Assembly (NCBI GenBank): GCA_002894665.1
Contig: NCRB01000006.1
Coordinates: 1 to 64,000 of the forward strand
Length of the DNA stretch: 64,000 nucleotides
DNA from: Salinivenus iranica
Lineage (GTDB): Bacteria > Bacteroidota > Rhodothermia > Rhodothermales > Salinibacteraceae
Direction: 5' to 3'
A program made the translations under genes and the position numbers. The notes beneath the pieces are model-generated. The model did not search any database. It was not told the DNA's origin and was given only the letters and a program-made list of their open reading frames with translations. Positions 44,901 through 53,415 of this stretch are shown here, in pieces. Each line of letters opens with the position of its first letter. Position 1 is the first letter of the stretch.

Positions 44901-45448
44901 GGCTGCATCTCTGGTACCTGATCGAGTCGCCCGGTCCCCTTCTCGATCTTATCGACAGCGGAACCCGGACGTGGGGACAGCTTGAGAATCGCCACCAGAT
45001 CGGCGGGATCGCGGCGACGACCTTCGACGCGCAGGGATTTCGGCGCATCCAGGCCCGGGCCCGCGCCGCGGCGGCCTGGAAAGAGGCCTGGCAGGTCGGG
45101 CGCGGGCGCCCGGTGGACCGCCCGGCCCTTGAGCAGACCGACGCGGTGACCGACACCTATATCGAGGGCGTGGCCGAGATTGCGAGCGAGCTCGAGGGAG
45201 ACGCCGAGGCTCTGCTTCGGATTGTCCGAGAGCGGGACGACGAGCGGGTGAGTGGCTTCCGGTCCAACAAGGCCGACGATCTGGAGGAGTACCTCCTGGA
45301 TCAGGGCCACCTCACCGAAAAAGACCCCCTCTCCGCGGAAGAGATGTGGCAGCGGGTCCTTGCCGACCTGACCGACGAGCGGGCGAAGGGGGGCCTCTCG
45401 GAAGACGATCTGGAACGGCTCTATGCTCGCCTGCAGTCCACTACGTAG
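41915..45448 (+). CDS. YhaN/SbcC-like SMC ATPase with TM hairpin and extra C-terminal domain
   Basis: An 1,177-residue Rad50/SbcC-type ATPase. Walker A is at 47-55 (GSNAAGKTT). Long acidic coiled coils span about 160-400 and 480-810. Between them, near 415-460, lies a strongly hydrophobic segment (WTILIGGLLVAAGGALLGLLG onwards), as in YhaN, so the hinge may be membrane-anchored. The signature ELSSGTKVQ is near 850 and Walker B LVLDETLAN near 880. After the ATPase end, about residues 950-1177 form an additional helical, acidic domain without a recognisable family. The gene follows the YhaO-like nuclease by 54 bases. Codon use in the coils (more AAA, GAA) looks less GC-rich than elsewhere. Function in repair or anti-phage defence is inferred. 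Confidence 0.82.
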   Translation: MSSSDEPSDATPSSDVLRFHQLRVNRFNGIEHGLEVELCDGVNVIHGSNAAGKTTLAHAIRGLLWPEHVDEQLPIVEGRFLLDGSTWRVGLEGTGCVYTRDQRPASRPTLPPASHGPRYHLYLHDLLGREEGEATFAQHILREAQGGIDVEGAANELGFEVPNRRTAQITTTVEDLREKRDETKENQEALRRREQTLDDLREKKAEAEQASRRASALGQAIEVASARQARDEAEAALDPFPDEMDAVQGTEEEQLESLREAVSEAESKLQEAEAQMEAARETIGQSRIPEDGLPEGRVEELRGVVSTIREQEREVREYRSEVKEAEEKEESAWDRLPAGVDKDAAAGIDLPDLQKIETHVKAVEDVQGQRKAFETAKDLFEAADPNPAIDTLRDGLKHLHRWLQFSGVPARSDLGWLHWTILIGGLLVAAGGALLGLLGTGLATGVGIGLAVLGVLIAAAEGWRRMQAGEKGSGQRALHEREYERLGLDEPIDWSRNAVEEHADALLDRLRKAHVAVEKQDTWAQLQSEYEDLDATEEKLEEERQRLAEELGFDPDAGSLSLPVLLERLSRWQAAYDEVDSKQAALETAKDEAERCHERLNDALEEYELGPIDDASEAEGAVRTLKTSRNEFQEAERDLEQAENQKEDAIQDRDSAESDIEDLYDRLNLEQGAEDELRNLAGQHEAYQEAIEKERDAEATLEAELRQLRRMEAHEEQMEEATKEELQRQHDTAEETAEKEEEYVDQIKSIEHEIESAREGGTLEERQAKYRERRDELADEREQDYEKAVGKALADYIQEETQDQGLPPVFHRARELFGEITDYRYELSLDRGSASFRAFDRVYERSFALDELSSGTKVQLMLSVRMAFLETQEQACRAPLVLDETLANSDADRARAIIDAVNTICEEGRQVFYLTAQADEVQKWNARLEGTDGPSHTIISLEELNARDLVETGGEGAVVPARRTPETLPDPDATTHEELRATLDVPRWSPRQPVGRLHLWYLIESPGPLLDLIDSGTRTWGQLENRHQIGGIAATTFDAQGFRRIQARARAAAAWKEAWQVGRGRPVDRPALEQTDAVTDTYIEGVAEIASELEGDAEALLRIVRERDDERVSGFRSNKADDLEEYLLDQGHLTEKDPLSAEEMWQRVLADLTDERAKGGLSEDDLERLYARLQSTT

Positions 45449-45629
45449 CCCCCTGACGAGCCGTCATCGTATTCAGGACCGCAGCCCAGAGGCCTAGCGG
45501 ACGCAGACGGAGGATCGAGGCGCGCTCCTCTGGCATCCTGCGACGTCGGAATTTTGTAATAGGGGGCGGAAGGTCCTTTCTTGGGGGTGCCTCTCTGCTG
45601 TAGTTCTTCCCATCCGCCTCTTCGCCTCC

Positions 45630-48482
45630 ATGGCACCAGACACCATCGCCCCCGGCCCCCGCGTCCGCATCCGCGACGCCGAGTGGCTCGTGAAGCGCAC
45701 CGATCGCACGTCCGACGGCGGGCAAGTGCTCGACGTCGTCGGTCTCTCCGAACTCGTAGAGGACCAGGAGGCGCGGTTTCTCCGCGAACTGGAGGAGGAT
45801 ACCCTCGAAGTCATCGATCCGGCCGAGACGGAGCTGCGGCAAGACACCTCCCCCGGCTTCCGCCAGTCGCGGCTCTACATGGAAAGCAGGCTCCGGAATC
45901 GGGCCCCGACGGACGAAAAGCTGCACGTCGGCCACCAGGCCGCGATTGACCAGATGTCGTACCAGTGGACGCCGGCCCTTCAGGCCCTGGAGCAGCCTCG
46001 CCAGCGCATCCTCATTGCCGACGCGACGGGACTCGGGAAGACGATGGAGGCGGGGATCCTAATGAGCGAACTGATTGAGCGGGGTCGCGGGAAGCGCATC
46101 CTTGTGGTTGCGCTTAAGAGCATGATGACCCAGCTCCAGAAGGAGTGGTGGAGCCGCTTCACGATTCCGCTCGTGCGGCTCGACTCCCGCGGCATCCAGC
46201 GCGTCCGCCAGCGCATCCCGGCCAACCAGAATCCCTTCTACTACTACGACAAGACGATCATCTCGATCGATACGCTCAAGCGGGGGGCGGAGTACCGGAC
46301 GTACATCGAGGACGCGAACTGGGACATCGTCGTCGTGGACGAGGCGCAAAACGCGGCCAAGCGGGGGAGCACGGAGTCGCAGCGGCACCGCCTGGCCGAC
46401 CAGCTGTCCCGCCGGTGTGACACGATGATTATGCTCTCGGCCACCCCGCACGACGGAAGCCCGGAAAGCTTCGCAAGCCTCATGAACATGCTCGATCCGA
46501 CGGCCATCGCCAACCCGTCGGACTACACGCGGGCGGACATCGACGGCCTTTTCGTTCGGCGCTTCAAGGGCGACATCAAGAACCAGGTGGATAGCGCCTT
46601 TCAGGACCGGGACATGGGGATCTGTAAGGCCGAGTCGACCGAGGCGGAAGAAGCGGTCTACGATACGCTCGCCAACCTGGAGTTTACGGCCATCGACGAG
46701 GAGGGAGGCGGCGATATGCTCTTCCGCACGACACTGGAGAAGGCAATGTTTTCCAGCCCGGCCGCGTGTCTCGAAACGGTCGAGAACCGCATCGAGCGCC
46801 TGGAGGCGGAAGGAGATCCGGCGTACGAGCACGATCTCCGGGAATTGCGGGATCTGGCCGCCCAACTCCGCACCATCGGTCCCGGCCAGTTCAGCAAGTA
46901 CCAGCGACTGCTCCGGCTCCTTCGCGGGGAATCCGGAATCGACTGGGATGGGACCGACCCCCAGGACCGCCTCGTCCTCTTCAGCGAACGGCTCGAAACG
47001 CTCCGCTTCCTGGAGACGCACCTGCAGGCGGAGCTCGACCTGCCGGCGGGCGCCATTCAAAAGCTGCACGGCGGGCTTTCGGATGTGGATCAGCAAGAGG
47101 TGGTGGAGGCCTTCGGGAAAGACGAGGCGGACGTGCGCCTGCTGCTGGCGTCCGACATCGCCGCGGAGGGCATCAACCTGCACTACCTCTGTCACCGGCT
47201 CATCCACTTCGACATCCCGTGGTCGCTGATGCTGTTTCAGCAGCGGAACGGCCGCATTGACCGCTACGGGCAGACCGAGGCGCCCCAAATCCGCTACATG
47301 GTCACCACGCCGAAGAACGAGGACATCCACGGAGACCAGCGCATCCTGGAGGTGCTAATCGAGAAGGAGCAGCAGGCGGAGGCCAACATCGACGATCCGG
47401 CCTCCCTGATGGGGGTCTACGACGTCGAGGAGGAGCAGAAGAGGACCGCCGACGCCATGGAGTCCGGCCAGTCGCCCGAGGAGTTCGACGACGATCTGGA
47501 ACCCGAGGAGACGGATGTAATGGAACTGCTCCTCGGAGACGATGCGGACGACGAGCAGGAGGACCCGGCTGAGAATGTGGTGGCGCCGACGTCCCTCTAC
47601 GACAGCGAGTTTGCGTACATGAGCGCTGCACTCCGGCACCTCAACGAACATCGGGGGGCAGGCCTCGACTTCGACCTGTACGACGAGGACGATACGATCC
47701 GCCTTACCGCCTCCGACGAGATCGAAGAGCGCTTCGACCGACTCCCCGATGAAGCCTGGCCGGAGGACGACGTATTTTTTCTGTCGGCGGACCCGGACGA
47801 GGTCCAGCAGTCGATCGCCGACGCCCGCAAAGAGGAGCGCGCCTGGCCGCAGGTCCAGTACCTCTGGCGGCTGCACCCCCTCTCGCAGTGGGCGGGCGAT
47901 AAGGTGGTGGCCAACTTCCAGCGGAACGAGGCGCCGGTGCTTCCGCTGCCGACGCTCGGGGCGGAGGAAACGATCGTCCTCTGTTCGGGAAACGTCCCCA
48001 ACCGAAAGGGGCAGCCCGTGGTCAACGACTGGGTGGGCGTGCACTTCTGGAAGGAGATGGGCCCGGAGACGCTATCGCTCGAAGATGTATTGGACGAGAC
48101 GAAGCTGCGCCGGCAACGGATTCCGAATCCGGCCCCGGACCTCGACCTTGACGCCCTGCAGGAGCGGGTTCCCTCGGCGGTGCAGGCCGCCCGCGACTGG
48201 ATGGACGCCCGCCGCGACGAGACGAACGAGCGCCTCAACGAGAAGCTCAATGAGACGCTCCAGGCCCTGGAAGAGCTACAGGATGAGCACGAGCGCCAGT
48301 TGGAAATGAAGTACGCGGACAGCGACCGGCCGGCGTCCATCATTGAGCCCAAAAAGAAAAAGGAGCGGCGGGAGATCGAGCGCATCTTCGACGACTTCTT
48401 CGAGTGGGCCGAGAATACGATGACGATCGAAGAGAGGGCGTACATCCAAGTCATCGCGGTGCTCACGGGCACCGAGAACTGA
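45630..48482 (+). CDS. SNF2/RapA-like helicase, DEAD/DEAH superfamily 2
   Basis: A 950-residue superfamily-2 ATPase. An N-terminal domain (residues 1-110) precedes motif I ADATGLGKTMEAG at about 130-142. Motif II is DEAQ at about 235 (VVVDEAQNAA) and motif III LSATPHDGSP at about 270. The second RecA lobe (about 445-580) has FSERLETLRFLETHL, LLASDIAAEGINL and motif VI QQRNGRIDRYGQ. Residues 600-950 form a long acidic C-terminal region ending in helical coils. The layout resembles RapA and the DrmD helicases of DISARM. It follows the ATPase gene by 181 bases on the same strand, and is probably the third component of the module. Substrate unknown. Confidence 0.85.
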   Translation: MAPDTIAPGPRVRIRDAEWLVKRTDRTSDGGQVLDVVGLSELVEDQEARFLRELEEDTLEVIDPAETELRQDTSPGFRQSRLYMESRLRNRAPTDEKLHVGHQAAIDQMSYQWTPALQALEQPRQRILIADATGLGKTMEAGILMSELIERGRGKRILVVALKSMMTQLQKEWWSRFTIPLVRLDSRGIQRVRQRIPANQNPFYYYDKTIISIDTLKRGAEYRTYIEDANWDIVVVDEAQNAAKRGSTESQRHRLADQLSRRCDTMIMLSATPHDGSPESFASLMNMLDPTAIANPSDYTRADIDGLFVRRFKGDIKNQVDSAFQDRDMGICKAESTEAEEAVYDTLANLEFTAIDEEGGGDMLFRTTLEKAMFSSPAACLETVENRIERLEAEGDPAYEHDLRELRDLAAQLRTIGPGQFSKYQRLLRLLRGESGIDWDGTDPQDRLVLFSERLETLRFLETHLQAELDLPAGAIQKLHGGLSDVDQQEVVEAFGKDEADVRLLLASDIAAEGINLHYLCHRLIHFDIPWSLMLFQQRNGRIDRYGQTEAPQIRYMVTTPKNEDIHGDQRILEVLIEKEQQAEANIDDPASLMGVYDVEEEQKRTADAMESGQSPEEFDDDLEPEETDVMELLLGDDADDEQEDPAENVVAPTSLYDSEFAYMSAALRHLNEHRGAGLDFDLYDEDDTIRLTASDEIEERFDRLPDEAWPEDDVFFLSADPDEVQQSIADARKEERAWPQVQYLWRLHPLSQWAGDKVVANFQRNEAPVLPLPTLGAEETIVLCSGNVPNRKGQPVVNDWVGVHFWKEMGPETLSLEDVLDETKLRRQRIPNPAPDLDLDALQERVPSAVQAARDWMDARRDETNERLNEKLNETLQALEELQDEHERQLEMKYADSDRPASIIEPKKKKERREIERIFDDFFEWAENTMTIEERAYIQVIAVLTGTEN

Positions 48483-48576
48483 TTCTTGGGGTAGCAGGCA
48501 CCGGTTAGAAACGGCCCCGGGGCCGCGGCAGTTATACGTCACCAACGCAACCAGACCGACACCAGACTGGATTCCC

Positions 48577-48813
48577 ATGCCAACCCTCACGATCAAAGGC
48601 GTGCCGCCGGAGCTCCACGAGAAGCTGAAAGAGCGCGCGGAGCGCCACCGCCGCAGCATGAACAACGAGCTGCTCACGATTCTGGAGCGCACGCTGACGC
48701 CGTCCCGAAAGTCCGCCGAAGAGGCCATCGCCGAGGCCGAAGCGCTTAACGACCGGATTGGAAAAACCTTTCCGGACATCGTCAACGAAGCCAAACGGAA
48801 GGGCCGCGCATGA
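48577..48813 (+). CDS. FitA/VapB-type ribbon-helix-helix antitoxin
   Basis: A 78-residue antitoxin of the FitA-like Arc family. The N-terminal strand and helices read TLTIKGVPPELHEKLKERAERHRRS, then MNNELLTILERTL, typical for ribbon-helix-helix DNA-binding dimers. The C-terminal residues would wrap a PIN toxin. The stop (48811-48813) overlaps the start of the PIN-domain gene (ATG 48810) by four bases, the usual antitoxin-toxin arrangement. The toxin gene is truncated, so this is probably an orphan antitoxin now, though it could still repress its own promoter or neutralise toxins made elsewhere. Confidence 0.85.
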   Translation: MPTLTIKGVPPELHEKLKERAERHRRSMNNELLTILERTLTPSRKSAEEAIAEAEALNDRIGKTFPDIVNEAKRKGRA

Positions 48814-49022
48814 TCGTCGTCGACAACGATGTGATCAGCTACTTTTGGATTCGGATGGACACCGAGCGGGCGTCTCTGGCCCAAGACGTTCGGGAGCGCG
48901 ATCCGGACTGGGTCGCGCCTCGGGTGTGGCGCTCGGAGTTTCGGAACGTCCTGCGAGGCTACATGTCTGGAGGCTACATGACCCTGGCCGAGGCCATCGA
49001 CCATGGCTCTCGCGGTTTCTGA
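48810..49022 (+). pseudogene. Truncated PIN-domain (VapC/FitB) toxin
   Basis: A 70-residue open frame with a PIN-domain N-terminal half: VVDNDVISYFWI holds the first catalytic Asp, and RVWRSEFRNVL holds the conserved acidic Glu after APxxWxxE. PIN toxins are about 130-140 residues; here the reading stops at TGA 49020-49022 (residues SRGF), soon after ARG-type helix LAEAIDHG, so the third and fourth acidic residues are missing. The sequence past this point is a helicase in another frame, showing a deletion or recombination junction near 49005-49020. It is presumably not active. Confidence 0.8.
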
Positions 49023-50146
49023 AGCGGCACGAGTACGAATACACAATCGACTACGGCGGGCAGGCCGACGATCTTTGGGAAAAGGCTCTGATGGTTGGAC
49101 CGGACGGACGCGATCCGACCTTTCTTCGCAATGAGTGGGAGCAGGTGATCCAGCCGAACGGAATTCGGTCGGAAGCGGAATACATGCGCGTGAGCCGAAT
49201 CGGGCGGGGCACGCCACTGCACCGCTCAGAGCGGGCGGACATCTGGCCTGTCTTCGACGAGTACCAGTCCCTACTCGACGAGAAGAAGCTCCGAGAGCGG
49301 CCCGGCGCCCTGCGCGACGCTCGCCACATCCTGGACGAGAAGGGCGACATCCTGCCCTACCAATCCATTCTCGTCGACGAGGCACAGGACATGGGGAAGC
49401 AGGCCTTCAAGCTCATCCGGCAGATGATTCCGGGGGGCGACCAGGAACACGATCTCTTCATCGTCGGGGACGCGCATCAGCGCATATACGACCGCCAGGT
49501 GGTGCTTGGCCATTGCGGCATCAACATTGTCGGCCGCGGCTACAAGCTGCGCGTCAACTACCGCACGACTGAGGAGAATCGGCAGTGGGCCGTTGGCCTC
49601 CTTCAGGGCGTCGAATATGACGATCTGGACGGCGGAGTGGACGACCAGGAGGTGTACAAGTCTCTGATGCGAGGGGAGGAGCCCCGGGTTGAGGCCTTTG
49701 AGACGTTCCAGGCCGAGGCGGATGCAATTGCCGAGTACCTGGAGAAAAGAAACGAAGACGACGAATCTTTACGTGACACGTGCATCATTGCCCGCACGAA
49801 GTCGCTTCTCGACAATTACAGCGGGGCTCTCCGCGCTGCCGATCTCGACACGTATCCCATCCGGAATGATCGGGCCGAGGACCGGTCGGCGCCGGGCGTC
49901 CGACTGGCGACGATGCACCGGGCGAAGGGCCTGGAGTTCGAGCGCGTGATCATCCCCGGGGTGAGTGAAGGAATCATGCCCTTCGACCCCGCCCTCTCGA
50001 GGGCGGAGGATGAGGCGACCCGCGCAGAGGTCCAGAAGCGTGAGCGGTCTCTGCTGTACGTGTCCGTTACCCGTGCGAGGCGAGACGTGATCGTGACCTG
50101 CCACGATGCCCCCAGTCTGTTTTTGGAGTTAGGCTCCCAAGATTAG
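49013..50146 (+). pseudogene. N-terminally deleted UvrD-like helicase
   Basis: From about 49013 the second frame encodes a UvrD/Rep superfamily-1 helicase: RFLKRHEYEYTIDYGG, then ILVDEAQDMGKQAFKL (motif II) at about 49373, IVGDAHQRIYD (motif III), LRVNYRTTEENR (motif IV), LATMHRAKGLEFERVI (motif V) and RERSLLYVSVTRARRDV (motif VI). The N-terminal part with Walker A (motif Ia/I), roughly the first 200-plus residues, is absent; upstream in this frame there is only the antitoxin/toxin pair. It cannot hydrolyse ATP as it stands. Any expression would need an internal start such as ATG 49091. It marks the right side of the accessory block. Confidence 0.85.
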
Positions 50147-50433
50147 CAGTTGGCTCAGCGCCTTGATGCGCGGCGACGTGGGTCCAAAGAGTGGGGCGGT
50201 CGCCCTGGGGAGAGCGCCGGCGACCTAAGATCCTGATTTGCTAAGATGGAAAAAGTGCACGTGATGTCTAGCGGAGAAGCAGACAGCAGGTGCGTGCCGC
50301 TGCTTCTGCTGTTACGGTCTGGGCGCCGCTCCGAGTGAACTGAGGATCAGTAGGAATTGACCGGAGGGCTGTTTCCCGAGTAGACGATGGGGTCGGCCTC
50401 GTCAAAGCGATCGGTTCGTCTAGAATGGGGCTC

Positions 50434-51831
50434 CTACCCCGCCGAGGCCAGCGCCTCCACGGCATCGGGCGCCTTGGGAATGTTTGGTCCAAGTACGCGG
50501 GCGCCGGTCTCCGTGACGAGGACATCGTCCTCAATCCGCACGCCGCCGAGCCCCACGAAGTCCTCCACCGTGTCGTAGTTGATGAAGCGGGCGTGCCGTT
50601 GGTCGGCCCTCCACTGGTCGATCAGGGCGGGGATGAAGTAGCAGCCGGGCTCAACGGTCACGACAAAGCCGGGAGCCAGCGGGCGGGCGAGGCGCAGGGC
50701 ATGCAGGCCAAACTGATCGCTTCGGGTCTGATCCGGCGCGTAGCCCACGAGGTCCTCTCCGAGGTTCTCCATGTCGTGCGCATCAAGGCCGAGCATGTGC
50801 CCGAGGCCGTGGGGGAGAAAAAGCGCGTGGGCGCCGGCCTCCACCGCGGCCGACGCCTCGCCTTTCATGAGCCCGATGTCGATGAGGTGCTCGGTCAGGA
50901 CGGTGCAGGCGTGGAGGTGGATGTCGCGAAACGTACGCCCGGCCTCAATCGCGTCGATGGCGGACACCTGGGCCTCCAGGACGGCCTCGTACACGGCCCG
51001 CTGCCGGGAGGAGAAGCGACCCCCCACCGGCGCCACACGCGTAATGTCGCCGGCGTAATGGTGGGGAGATGTGGCCCCGGCATCCACGAGCAGCAGGTTG
51101 CCCGTGTCCAGCGTATTGTTGTATTCGTGGTTGTGGAGCACCTCGCCGTGAACGGAGCAGGTGGGGCGAAACGACAGACCGGCGCCGTGGGCGTCGGCCA
51201 GACCAGCCAACGTCCCGGCCAGTTCCCGTTCGGTCGTGCCCGGGCGTGCGTGCCGGAGGGCGTACCGATGCATGCGCGCCGTCGTCTCTACGGCGTCCTC
51301 CAACTGATCGATCTCGACGGATTCTTTTTGTGACCGATGCGCGATAATGGTTCGGCACAGGGAAGAGGAGGCGCGATCCGCCACCTGGGCGGGGGTCAGA
51401 TCCAGATGGTCGGCCAGCCGCAGCTTGTGGCCCGGACGATAGGGCGGCAAAAAGTGAACGGGACGCCCGGACGCCCGGGCGTCCGCGAGGTCCGCGGCCA
51501 GGGAGGAGCGGTCTGCGGTCGTCGAAACGCCCGCGGCGTCGGCGTAGTCGTCCCGCGTGGGATGCTCGCCCCTCCAGATCACATCGTCGAGGGACGGGTT
51601 GGCACCATACAGGCAGGTGGATCCCGTCTCGAGGTCGAGCAGGGCGGCGAGTCCGGGGGCATCGACCCCAAGATAGTACAGAAACGTGCTGTCTTGACGG
51701 AAGGGGTACGGGTTGTCCGCGTAGTTCATGGCGCTCAGCTCATTGCCGAGCAGGAGCACCAACCCGCGGGCGGGCTCGTCTGCTTCGAAGAGGCGACGGC
51801 GCCGATCAACGTACGTAGACGGGGAAAACAT
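50434..51831 (-). CDS. pepP: Xaa-Pro aminopeptidase (M24B family)
   Basis: A 465-residue dimetal peptidase releasing an N-terminal residue before proline. The N-terminal domain (about 1-170) starts with MFSPSTYVDRRRRLFE. The catalytic pita-bread domain carries the metal ligands D in LLLVDAGATSPHHYAGDITRV, H in LPHGLGHMLGLD, and two Glu in VVTVEPGCYF and GGVRIEDDVLVTE. Length and order match bacterial PepP. ATG 51831 was chosen over an in-frame upstream ATG at 52353 because only the former leads into the family N-terminus. It lies 89 bases after the gene for a small membrane protein on the same strand. Confidence 0.95.
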   Translation of the reverse strand: MFSPSTYVDRRRRLFEADEPARGLVLLLGNELSAMNYADNPYPFRQDSTFLYYLGVDAPGLAALLDLETGSTCLYGANPSLDDVIWRGEHPTRDDYADAAGVSTTADRSSLAADLADARASGRPVHFLPPYRPGHKLRLADHLDLTPAQVADRASSSLCRTIIAHRSQKESVEIDQLEDAVETTARMHRYALRHARPGTTERELAGTLAGLADAHGAGLSFRPTCSVHGEVLHNHEYNNTLDTGNLLLVDAGATSPHHYAGDITRVAPVGGRFSSRQRAVYEAVLEAQVSAIDAIEAGRTFRDIHLHACTVLTEHLIDIGLMKGEASAAVEAGAHALFLPHGLGHMLGLDAHDMENLGEDLVGYAPDQTRSDQFGLHALRLARPLAPGFVVTVEPGCYFIPALIDQWRADQRHARFINYDTVEDFVGLGGVRIEDDVLVTETGARVLGPNIPKAPDAVEALASAG

Positions 51832-51920
51832 CGGTGGAAGTTGGGGATGAGACGGGGACGGAGGGGCACGAGCGTCGACCGATCCATCCGTCCGAAGATG
51901 AGAACAAGTGCGCCGAGGGC

Positions 51921-52319
51921 TTACTCCGACGATGCGGACCGTTCGGTCAGAACCTGGAGGAGAGACCGGGCCTCGGACAGATGGTGGATTTCCCGGAGGG
52001 TCTGGTGGGCGGCATACACGGCATACAGCGTCACCAGGCCCACGGGCGTCACCCACAGAAGCACCTCCTGCCACGAGTCGCCCCCGACGAGCCACGTCCC
52101 CACGAGCACGCCGAAGTAAATGCCCGCGACGAGCATCGAGACCAGAGAATAGTGTGCGGTCGACAACCGGTCGTCTACGGATTCCGCCACCTGCCTGTAC
52201 TCTCTGTTCTCCAGTGCGTCCAGGTCCACGACGCTCGCCAGGTGGGTTCGCAGGTCTGTGCTGCCGTGGGGGGACAGCCGATCGTGGACGAGGGTGTGGA
52301 GTCTGTTGGGGGACGACAT
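51921..52319 (-). CDS. Small two-TM membrane protein, unknown function
   Basis: A 132-residue protein. The soluble acidic N-terminus (about 1-50) is followed by two strongly hydrophobic segments, SLVSMLVAGIYFGVLVGTW and VLLWVTPVGLVTLYAVYA, and a basic/helical tail. No family signature is recognised. It lies upstream of pepP on the same strand, and ATG 52319 is the first reasonable start. Function unknown. Confidence 0.55.
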   Translation of the reverse strand: MSSPNRLHTLVHDRLSPHGSTDLRTHLASVVDLDALENREYRQVAESVDDRLSTAHYSLVSMLVAGIYFGVLVGTWLVGGDSWQEVLLWVTPVGLVTLYAVYAAHQTLREIHHLSEARSLLQVLTERSASSE

Positions 52320-52579
52320 GAAAGCACGGAAATCTGGGCGAAGCGCATCCCATCGATCATCGATGGGCCCTCAGAAGACATGAACCGAAGAGCGTCCGAA
52401 GATTGCAAGTACGAATTCCGGGGACGGATGGAGATGGGGACCAGGAGGGAGGCGGCGCCTTCCCGGGAATTGTGTGATCTTCGGAGGAGAGCGGCCCCGT
52501 CCGTTGCGTTTCGGCGGTTCGGTTCTGTATAATGGCAGCGCACATGCACTCCCTACTGTACGCTTCGCCCCGGATTGTC

Positions 52580-53383
52580 ATGCCCTCCTCAGACGACTGG
52601 AGCATTTCGCACAACCTTGCCCTTATCTATCTGGCCCTTGCCTACGGGACCGACCATGACTTGGGGAACGATGAGATGAAGGCCCTCACCGATGCGCTGG
52701 GCCGCTGGGCGGCGGTCCCCGACGACGTGAAGGTGCAGGAGGTGGTCCTGGAAGCGGCAACCGCCTTTCTGGAAGGCGATCCCCAGACGGAGGTGCGTCG
52801 CTCCATTGATCGCCTTCGCGAGGACCTTTCCTTTGGCGAGCGCCGGCGCGCCCTCCGGGACGTGATGCGAATCGCAGAGGCGGATGGCGTCCTGCTCGAA
52901 CGAGAGCAGGGCCTCATCCACCGGCTCGCGGATGCATGGTCGCTGAAGCAGATGAGCGAGGACCTTCTGGAGGACACGTCGGCCGTCGTGCAGCGCCAGG
53001 GCGAGGACTGGAGCCTCGTGCATGAGCTGGCGTTCATCTTTATCGCTGTTTCACACAGCTCGACGAACGACCTGTCGGACGCTGAAATTGATGCGGCGCT
53101 GGATCGGCTTCAGGAATGGCGCCCGGATCTGGGGGAGGAAGAGGTGCGCGAGGTCTTTCGGCGCGCCCTGCAGGTGTACGCGGAGTGTCCCGAGCAGTCA
53201 CTCATTGAGGACTCGCTGGACGCGCTCAAGGAGGCTCTGCCGCCGATTCAGCGTCTGGCCGTGCTCGACGATCTGTGCTCGGTCGTCCGGGCCGATGGCG
53301 ACTTAACGGAGACGGAGCGGGAGCTCCTCATGCGGCTCGCGCAGGCCTGGGACGTGAGTGTGCGGCTCAACGGAACGGCGTAA
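52580..53383 (+). CDS. Tandem TerB-like domain protein
   Basis: A 267-residue all-helical protein. Two similar acidic halves (about 1-130 and 135-265) each contain the TerB pattern of D/E-rich helices, for example RRALRDVMRIAEADGVLLEREQGLI and RLAVLDDLCSVVRADGDLTETERELL, with the conserved D-G-x-L-x-x-x-E segment. TerB domains occur in tellurite-resistance and phage-defence-associated proteins and in DjlA-type chaperones; the metal-binding Asp set is plausible. No ter operon is visible nearby. ATG 52580 (MPSSDDW) is preferred to the earlier ATG 52532. Role unknown. Confidence 0.7.
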   Translation: MPSSDDWSISHNLALIYLALAYGTDHDLGNDEMKALTDALGRWAAVPDDVKVQEVVLEAATAFLEGDPQTEVRRSIDRLREDLSFGERRRALRDVMRIAEADGVLLEREQGLIHRLADAWSLKQMSEDLLEDTSAVVQRQGEDWSLVHELAFIFIAVSHSSTNDLSDAEIDAALDRLQEWRPDLGEEEVREVFRRALQVYAECPEQSLIEDSLDALKEALPPIQRLAVLDDLCSVVRADGDLTETERELLMRLAQAWDVSVRLNGTA

Positions 53384-53415
53384 AAGGGGCCAGTTTGCGT
53401 CCGTTCTCAACGGCG

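Noticed and set aside
40568-50146. DISARM, Wadjet, Zorya, Lamassu or BREX
   Set aside because: The helicase resembles DrmD, but no methyltransferase, DrmA/B/C, JetABCD, ZorA/B, Lmu effector or BREX genes are present.
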